39,826 nt of DNA from Chitinophagaceae bacterium. GTDB lineage: Bacteria; Bacteroidota; Bacteroidia; Chitinophagales; Chitinophagaceae. Positions 33,877-39,826 of the stretch are shown one piece after another. Numbering within the stretch: position 1 is the first letter of the stretch; each line of letters opens with the position of its first letter. The DNA lies in the NCBI GenBank assembly GCA_019747705.1, contig JAIEQM010000148.1:1-39826 (forward strand). Reading direction: 5' to 3'. The notes beneath the pieces were generated by a model, which made no database searches, was not told the DNA's origin, and saw only the letters and a program-made list of their open reading frames with translations. Made by a program: the position numbers and the translations under genes.

Positions 33877-35133
33877 ATGAAGAAAATACTTTATTTACTT
33901 TTTGGCTTTACCATTTTAAATGCGATGCCGGCAAATGCACAAATGCCAACAAGCATCAATGCTATTCTGGATTCGATACAGGCTAGTAATCCGTCTTTGA
34001 AAATGTATGATGCAGAAGTACGTTCATTGGATGAAGCTGCCAAAGGCGCTAAAAGCTGGATGGCTCCTGAACTGGCGTCCGGATTTTTTATGACGCCTTA
34101 TACCCCCCGCTACTGGAAGTCAATGAATGGGCAGCCCGGCATGGGGCAATATACCATAGCAGCGCAACAAATTATACCCAACCCTAAACGGCTGAATGCA
34201 GATTATAAATACATGTCGTCCATGTCATCTGTAGAAAAGGAAAAGAAAGCCTACACATTGAATCAACTATATGCTGATGCAAAGAAAAATTATTATGAAT
34301 GGATAGTTATCAAAAAGCAATTGTTGATTTTAGATGACAATGAAAAACTTCTGAATTATATGATTCAAAGCGCTGAGATACGCTATAAAAACGGTCTTGA
34401 AAAGATTAATGCGTACTATAAAGCTAAAGCTGCAATTGCGAATGTTCAAAGCATGAGGGTTATGCTGGAGAATGAAATCAAACAAAGAAAATATAATATC
34501 AACACATTAATGTATCGTGATAAAACGCTTGAATTTGATATTGATACTTTGTTTACATTAAAAAACTATCAAAATCTGGCTTTTGATACTGCATTATTTG
34601 TAACCAACAGAAGCGATATAAAAGCTATTGAAAAGGAAATGTATGTGAATATATTAAAACAGGAAACCGAGAGAACAAGGCTGCTGCCCGAATATGGTGT
34701 ACGGTTTGAAAATGCCTATGGATGGGCCAAACAACCCTTGCAGTTCTCTGCAATGGTATCGGTTCGTTTGCCCATGGCAAGGTGGTCAGCTAAAATGAAT
34801 AAAGCGAACATTGAAAGCCTGAAATGGAAAAATGAATCTTTGAATCAACAAAAGAAAATAATTTTAAATGAATCAACAGGTATGGCTTATGGTATGCGAA
34901 CTGGCATTCTCAATAAAAGCAAACAAATCAAATTGTATGAAGAAAAAATAATTCCGGCATTAAGGCGTAACTATCAAACTTATCAGTTAGCCTACGAACA
35001 AAACACTGAGGAGTTGTTTCAATTGTTTGATGCCTGGGAAACTCTCAACATGACCCAGCTTGAATATTTAAAACAATTACAGGAGTTACTGACAATGCAG
35101 GTGGAACTGGAAAGAATTTTACAAATAAAATAA
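33877..35133 (+). CDS. TolC/CusC-family outer-membrane efflux channel
   Basis: 418 residues: signal peptide (about 1-21, NAQ) and long helical hairpins with short beta segments, including a repeated pattern around AKSWMAPELASGFFM and QNTEELFQLFDAWETLNMTQLEYLKQLQEL. This is the TolC-type OM channel that completes a CusCBA tripartite pump. It is separated from cusA by ~3.5 kb and precedes the multicopper oxidase by 25 bp. Confidence 0.9.
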   Translation: MKKILYLLFGFTILNAMPANAQMPTSINAILDSIQASNPSLKMYDAEVRSLDEAAKGAKSWMAPELASGFFMTPYTPRYWKSMNGQPGMGQYTIAAQQIIPNPKRLNADYKYMSSMSSVEKEKKAYTLNQLYADAKKNYYEWIVIKKQLLILDDNEKLLNYMIQSAEIRYKNGLEKINAYYKAKAAIANVQSMRVMLENEIKQRKYNINTLMYRDKTLEFDIDTLFTLKNYQNLAFDTALFVTNRSDIKAIEKEMYVNILKQETERTRLLPEYGVRFENAYGWAKQPLQFSAMVSVRLPMARWSAKMNKANIESLKWKNESLNQQKKIILNESTGMAYGMRTGILNKSKQIKLYEEKIIPALRRNYQTYQLAYEQNTEELFQLFDAWETLNMTQLEYLKQLQELLTMQVELERILQIK

Positions 35134-35158
35134 TTATTCATTTTTAAATATTTCAACT

Positions 35159-36655
35159 ATGAAACGCAGAGAGTTTATAAAAAACACAGGTTTAGGAGCA
35201 GGCAGCTTATTAACAGCAGGTTCCATTGTAACCTTTATGGCAGCATGTAAAAAGAATAACATGATGAATGGTGGCGGCATGAATATGGGCGGACAGCCCA
35301 TTCCTGTAACAGAAGGAAGCTTCAGCAGGTTGCTCCCCATTCCCAACACCGTATCAGGTAATGCAGCATTAACGGCTCAGGCAACAACAGCAAATATTAA
35401 TGGCAGAAATATTTCCGTATTGGGTTACCAGGCTAATGGAATATTGGGACCTACTATCCGTGCCAACAGCGGTATAAATGCCAATTTCAATTTTCAGAAT
35501 AATCTTTCTGAAAAAAGTAATATTCACTGGCATGGTTTAAAAATTCCAGCCAATATGGATGGGCATCCGGAAGCTCTTGTAAATCCGGGAAGTAGTTTTA
35601 ATTACCAGTTTGCTATTAATCAACGGGCAGCCTTATGCTGGTATCACCCGCATCCGGATGGAGCAACTGCAAGACAAGCCTTTCAGGGTTTAGCCGGTTT
35701 GTTTATAATTAACGATGCAGAAGAAGCAGCTTTAAATCTCCCGTCAGGCATCTATGAAATTCCTTTGGTAATTCAGGACAAGCGGCTTACTTCATCAGGC
35801 ATTACCTATAATCCATCGATGGGTGAAGTTATGTCGGGCTATATGGGCGAAACAATTATTGTAAACGGAGAAGCATCTCCTTACACTGAAGTAGCAACAA
35901 GATTTTACAGGTTGCGGATTTTAAATGGTTCCAATGCCCGAATCTATAATCTTGCTTTAAATAATAATGCTGATATGATAATCATCGGTAATGATGGCGG
36001 ACTTCTGAAAAATCCTGCAACAGTTAAAAGCATTTTACTGGCGCCGGGAGAAAGATTGGATGTGCTGATAAACTTTGCCGGACTTACCATAGGTACTGAA
36101 GTGTTTTTAGAAAGCCGGATGTTTGACAACGGAGGCAGTGCACAGGGAAAACAGGGCTTTAAGATTATGAAGTTTAAAGTAATACAAACCGTAAGTGATA
36201 GTTTTATTGTGCCGGCCTCACTTTCTGCTGTTAATGTTATTCCGGCATCTTCATCTTCAAAGACAAGAAGTTTTGTTATTAATGCCATGCAAATGACCGG
36301 AGGTATGAATATGACGGGAATTCACAGAATTAATGATAAGACCTATGATAAAAACAGGATTGATGAAAATGTACCGGCCAATGCTACAGAGATATGGGTA
36401 TTTGATAATTCACAAGGCGATGAACCCCATCCTATGCATTTGCATGGAGTACATTTCCAGGTATTGGAAAGAAGTGGTGGCCGGGCCCAACTGACAGCTT
36501 CTGAAAAAGGCTGGAAGGATACCGTTTTAGTAATGCCCCGGGAAACAGTAAAAATTATTATTCCATTTTCAACATTAACAGGTGTATTTGTTTTCCATTG
36601 CCACAATCTTGAACATGAAGATGATGGTATGATGTTACAATATCAATTAACTTAA
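35159..36655 (+). CDS. CueO/CopA-like multicopper oxidase
   Basis: 498 residues with a Tat-like start ([14 protein letters not shown]) running into a possible lipobox (MAAC, Cys30), so it is exported folded. The four copper-binding blocks are present: HWH (123-125), WYHPH (161-165), EPHPMHLHG (422-430) and [15 protein letters not shown] (478-492), giving a T1 site plus the trinuclear cluster. Met-rich patches ([22 protein letters not shown]) suggest Cu(I) oxidation. It would detoxify periplasmic Cu(I) to Cu(II). It lies between the TolC-like gene and the CusB pair. Confidence 0.95.
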   Translation: MKRREFIKNTGLGAGSLLTAGSIVTFMAACKKNNMMNGGGMNMGGQPIPVTEGSFSRLLPIPNTVSGNAALTAQATTANINGRNISVLGYQANGILGPTIRANSGINANFNFQNNLSEKSNIHWHGLKIPANMDGHPEALVNPGSSFNYQFAINQRAALCWYHPHPDGATARQAFQGLAGLFIINDAEEAALNLPSGIYEIPLVIQDKRLTSSGITYNPSMGEVMSGYMGETIIVNGEASPYTEVATRFYRLRILNGSNARIYNLALNNNADMIIIGNDGGLLKNPATVKSILLAPGERLDVLINFAGLTIGTEVFLESRMFDNGGSAQGKQGFKIMKFKVIQTVSDSFIVPASLSAVNVIPASSSSKTRSFVINAMQMTGGMNMTGIHRINDKTYDKNRIDENVPANATEIWVFDNSQGDEPHPMHLHGVHFQVLERSGGRAQLTASEKGWKDTVLVMPRETVKIIIPFSTLTGVFVFHCHNLEHEDDGMMLQYQLT

Positions 36656-36674
36656 ACGATTTTATTATTCAGTT

Positions 36675-38018
36675 ATGAAAAAAAAGAAAATAGTAATTAT
36701 TGTATCATCGGTACTGGTATTACTGGCTGCAGCCGCATGGATATATTTTAAAGTATTGCCCTCAAAAAAAGAAACTCATTCACAACATGAAGGAATGGCG
36801 GGCATGGAAAACATGAATATGGATAGTAAAGGTGAGAATATGACCACCACAGAAGAAAAAGTATTGTACACCTGTTCCATGCATCCACAAATTATTCGTG
36901 ATAAACCGGGCAACTGCCCCATTTGCGGAATGAAGCTGGTAAAAAAAGAAAGTGAAAGCAGGGAAATACATGATGTTTCCCTGCATACTTTACTCAAGCC
37001 TACCAATGGTTATGCAATCTCTGCAATACCTGCCACTACTTTAATGCAAAGCGAAGAGCCTATAGAAATTAATGCGCTTGGATATACGGCTTATAATACC
37101 AATGAGGTGGGCGCTGTATCTGCCCGTATAAGTGGCAGAATTGAAAAATTATATGTGCGGTTCCGCTACCAGTTAATTAAAAAAGGTCAAAAGATTATGG
37201 ATATTTATAGCCCGGAGTTACTCACTGCACAGCAAAATCTTTTATTCCTGCTGAAGAATGACCCATCCAATAGTTCATTAATCAGCGCTGCCAAAGAAAA
37301 ACTATTATTACTTGGTTTCCCTGGCGAACAATTACAACAAGTAATAAACACTCAAAAACCGATGTTTACTGTTCCTGTTTATAGTAATTACAGCGGGCAT
37401 ATTCATGACGCATCAAATACGGGGATGAATAACGCTGTGCCGGAAGCTCCTGCTATGAATGAAGCCGCATCATTAACTACACAAGAGCTTAGTCTTAAAG
37501 AAGGAATGTATTTACAAAAGGGGCAACTTGTTTTTAAAGTTTATAATCCAAACAAAGTATGGGCTTTACTGAATATTTATCCATCCGACCAGGCTTTTAT
37601 TAAGGCAGGCAATAAAGTAAGAATAGTGCCGGAAGCTAAGCCCGATAAAGATTTTCGCAGTTCTGTTTATTTTATTGAACCTTTTTTTCGATCCGGAAGT
37701 AAAACATTAACAGCAAGGGTAAATGTTGACAATAGTGTTTTACAATTACCAATTGGCAGCCAGGTACGGGCTACTATTTTCAGTAATTCTTTAAATGCTG
37801 AATGGTTGCCCAAAGAAGCCATATTATCACTGGGTCTTGAAAAAGTAGTTTTTGTTAAAAGCAGCAACGGATATAGAGCACAAAAAGTTGAGACAGGAGT
37901 ACACTATAAAAATTTAATTCAAATAACAGGAGGTATTACTGTTGCTGATTCAGTGGCCGCAAATGCACAGTTTTTGATGGATAGTGAAAGTTTCATCAAA
38001 GTCAGGGCTAAAGACTGA
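36675..38018 (+). CDS. cusB: CusB-like RND periplasmic adaptor with HMBD motif (copy 1)
   Basis: 447 residues: an N-terminal membrane helix (about 5-26) with no lipobox, a Met-rich spacer ([13 protein letters not shown]), an HMBD motif (YTCSMHPQ ... CPICGMKL, 65-89) and then barrel-sandwich and beta-barrel domains ([31 protein letters not shown]). A 40-residue loop around 240-270 rich in Ala/Asn/Met ([16 protein letters not shown]) is unusual for the family. It links CusA to TolC and donates Cu/Ag. Its HMBD motif is of the same type as the five in the protein at 2505. Confidence 0.93.
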   Translation: MKKKKIVIIVSSVLVLLAAAAWIYFKVLPSKKETHSQHEGMAGMENMNMDSKGENMTTTEEKVLYTCSMHPQIIRDKPGNCPICGMKLVKKESESREIHDVSLHTLLKPTNGYAISAIPATTLMQSEEPIEINALGYTAYNTNEVGAVSARISGRIEKLYVRFRYQLIKKGQKIMDIYSPELLTAQQNLLFLLKNDPSNSSLISAAKEKLLLLGFPGEQLQQVINTQKPMFTVPVYSNYSGHIHDASNTGMNNAVPEAPAMNEAASLTTQELSLKEGMYLQKGQLVFKVYNPNKVWALLNIYPSDQAFIKAGNKVRIVPEAKPDKDFRSSVYFIEPFFRSGSKTLTARVNVDNSVLQLPIGSQVRATIFSNSLNAEWLPKEAILSLGLEKVVFVKSSNGYRAQKVETGVHYKNLIQITGGITVADSVAANAQFLMDSESFIKVRAKD

Positions 38019-38112
38019 CAAAAAAAATAAAAACCGGTGAAATATTGTTTAGAAGAAAAAGTGAGAAGAAATAATAATAACATTGATAATTGATAATAAA
38101 AAAATGTAGAAG

Positions 38113-39330
38113 ATGAAAAAGTTATTTATCGCAGCAGTACTTCTGTTTTTATTTACCGCCTGCAAAAATAAAAATACGAAAGCCCCGGCCCATGCAGAAC
38201 ATAATATGGAAATGAACGATACATATTATACCTGTTCTATGCATCCGCAGGTAATGCAGGATAAACCGGGCAATTGTCCTATATGTGGTATGAAACTGAT
38301 AGAAGCGAAAAAAGGCGTATCAAAAGACCCCAATGAGGTGCAACTGAGCGAACAGCAAATACAATTGGGAAATATTTCAACAGATACTATCCGCAGCGGT
38401 ATGATTGGCGACCAGATGGTGCTTACGGCAACATTGAATGCCGACCAACGTAAAATTAATGCGGTAAGTGCAAGGGTGATGGGAAGAATTGAACGGCTAT
38501 ATTTTAAAAACCTGGGTGACTATGTTAGCAAAGGCGATAAATTATTTGATATATACAGCGAAGATCTGAATAATGCCAAACAGGAATATATACTTGCGCT
38601 GGAAAAACAAAAAATCCTTGATAATACCATTGTTGATTTAACGGCTTTGTTGCAAAGTGCAAAAAGTAAATTGCTGTTATGGGGTTTATCTGAAACACAA
38701 ATACAGGAAATAGCGTTAAAAAAAGCCACCACACCTCTTACCACTTTTTACAGCCCGGTTTCAGGTTATATTACAACATTGGACATCAGGGAAGGAGAAT
38801 ATGCAATGGAAGGCGGCACTATTGTCCGGATAGCAGATTTGTCAACACTCTGGGCAGAGGCACAGGTTTATACATCTCAATTATCGCAGATAGATAACAA
38901 TGCAGTCGCCTCCGTTCAATTCCCTGATTTGCCGGGAAAACAAACAATTGGAAAGATTGAATTTATGAACCCGGAAATTAATCCACAAACACGTATTACC
39001 CTGCTACGGGTAAATGTAGCCAACTCAGGAAAGCTTTTAAAACCCGGTATGCCTGCTTATGTTATTATCAAAGGAAAACAGATAAACACATTAACCCTGC
39101 CATCTGATGCAGTACTCCGTACCGGTACGGGTGCATCTGTTTGGGTGCAAACCGGTAACCGCACTTATAAAAGCAGGATGGTTGTAATTGGTATGGAAGA
39201 TGGAGAAAGAGTTGAGATAAAATCCGGCCTTCAATCTGGTGATATTGTTGTTATAAGCGGAGCCTATTTATTAAACAGTGAATTTATTTTTAAGAAAGGG
39301 GCAAATCCGATGGCGGGAATGAAAATGTAG
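38113..39330 (+). CDS. cusB: CusB-like RND periplasmic adaptor with HMBD motif (copy 2)
   Basis: 405 residues with a lipoprotein signal (LFTAC, Cys17), a short His/Met spacer, an HMBD motif (YTCSMHPQ ... CPICGMKL, 39-62), then the adaptor fold (MGRIERLYFKNLGDYVSKG, SPVSGYITTLDIREGEYAMEGG) and a Met-rich end (NPMAGMKM). It lies 94 bp after copy 1 and is clearly diverged, so it is an older duplication rather than a recent one. It may pair with a different pump or form mixed hexamers. Confidence 0.94.
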   Translation: MKKLFIAAVLLFLFTACKNKNTKAPAHAEHNMEMNDTYYTCSMHPQVMQDKPGNCPICGMKLIEAKKGVSKDPNEVQLSEQQIQLGNISTDTIRSGMIGDQMVLTATLNADQRKINAVSARVMGRIERLYFKNLGDYVSKGDKLFDIYSEDLNNAKQEYILALEKQKILDNTIVDLTALLQSAKSKLLLWGLSETQIQEIALKKATTPLTTFYSPVSGYITTLDIREGEYAMEGGTIVRIADLSTLWAEAQVYTSQLSQIDNNAVASVQFPDLPGKQTIGKIEFMNPEINPQTRITLLRVNVANSGKLLKPGMPAYVIIKGKQINTLTLPSDAVLRTGTGASVWVQTGNRTYKSRMVVIGMEDGERVEIKSGLQSGDIVVISGAYLLNSEFIFKKGANPMAGMKM

Positions 39331-39408
39331 AAATCGTGACGGAATTATCCAGAGAAATATTTTAAATGATTGCGGCAAAAAATATGACAAAGGAAAAATA
39401 ATACTGCT

Positions 39409-39582
39409 ATGCGGAGTGTTTCTGGTGCTGTTAACAGTTTAGGGCAGGTTGTTGGTGTGGTAATCGGGGGCATAATCATGATATGGTCTGACCATCTTGC
39501 GTACTGGACAGTTGCCGGCATTTTCCTTGTGTTTGCTTATTTGTTTTTACCTGAGAAAATATTATCCGTTCGTAAAAGCTGA
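39409..39582 (+). pseudogene. C-terminal remnant of an MFS transporter
   Basis: A 57-codon frame encodes a segment resembling the last two membrane helices of a major facilitator: SGAVNSLGQVVGVVIGG and YWTVAGIFLVFAYLFLP, ending at TGA. In-frame codons upstream run only to a TGA at 39385, so the other ~10 helices are missing. It is too short to work as a transporter. It is likely a relic left by recombination at the boundary of the copper region. Confidence 0.55.
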
Positions 39583-39826
39583 TGTATTTTTAATTAATCA
39601 TAATCATAAGCGTAAAGATAATTCCAAATGAAACCTGGTGATGAGCACTCCATATTGCAGAAAAATGCAAAATGAAGCAGAGCCACGTAATTTTATAACT
39701 TTTTAACATAATTCTGTAATTTTAAAGACAGTTTCAAAGCTATTTTTACACAGGGCAAACGCATCTAAATTTCTTTAAAAACAACTTTGGCTAGAAATTT
39801 TTCATCCCAGCCACAGAGCAGCCTTT
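39583..39826. other. AT-rich tail without a confident gene
   Basis: No convincing gene is seen. A 19-codon reverse frame ends at 39765 (CTA on this strand) and runs out of the window, reading CGWDEKFLAKVVFKEI at its end. It could be the 3' end of a minus-strand gene, but it is too short to judge. Confidence 0.4.

Noticed and set aside
39765..39826. Reverse-strand gene end at the right border
   Set aside because: Only about 20 codons are visible, no family is recognisable, and AT-rich DNA gives such frames often.

Overview
The window looks like chromosomal DNA of a Bacteroidota bacterium, most likely Chitinophagaceae/Sphingobacteriia-like. The support is AT-rich sequence, lack of Shine-Dalgarno sites, HYC_CC_PP-type small secreted proteins, DUF6799- and DUF4136-like proteins, and a V-type ATPase operon in the Bacteroidota order E-DUF2764-A-B-D-I-K. 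Every convincing gene lies on the + strand. I see no rRNA, tRNA, CRISPR array or intact transposase. The assignments come from reading motifs; no database search was run.

Region 1 (1-4513) is about metal handling. It holds the C-terminal HMA part of what looks like a MerTP mercury transporter, a small Cys-rich mer-associated protein, an orphan HhH + PD-(D/E)XK nuclease, two HYC_CC_PP-type exported proteins (one His-rich), an exported protein with five tandem heavy-metal-binding (HMBD) motifs, and a one-component AraC regulator with an N-terminal HMA-like domain.

Region 2 (4756-12683) is a respiratory and envelope cluster: a Tat/lipoprotein four-cluster ferredoxin, an NrfD/ActC-type quinol-interacting membrane protein, an anchored periplasmic protein, a membrane-anchored c-type cytochrome, a porin and a lipoprotein cytochrome c. 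There is no molybdopterin or other catalytic subunit. Beta-barrel, DUF6799-, YceI- and DUF4136-like proteins and a Tat-exported protein of unknown function follow.

Region 3 (12845-19834) pairs an AMP-phosphorylase-type DeoA with a PRPP-synthetase homologue and a GH13 amylase. A Met-rich lipoprotein, an orphan F-type ATPase b subunit, a membrane AlbA_2 protein, a low-affinity iron permease-type protein and an ArsR regulator come next.

Region 4 (19909-27068) is the V-type ATPase operon. Subunits C, F and G are not recognisable in it.

Region 5 (27133-39330) is a copper/silver efflux region: CusA split in its cytoplasmic loop, a TolC-type channel, a multicopper oxidase, and two successive CusB adaptors with HMBD motifs. 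Within it sit a second DUF4136 lipoprotein, an ATP-cone/PD-(D/E)XK fusion, a Cys-rich lipoprotein, D-lactate dehydrogenase and a small membrane protein. The right edge carries an apparent MFS transporter remnant.

My reading is that copper/mercury defence is interleaved with an energy-stress programme (ion-pumping V-ATPase, AMP and ribose-phosphate recycling, glucan breakdown, lactate fermentation, alternative quinol oxidation). This is inferred from gene content. The parts most worth following up are the catalytic-subunit-less NrfD/cytochrome/porin cluster, the ATP-cone nuclease, the split CusA, and the V-ATPase with a nearby F-type b subunit.
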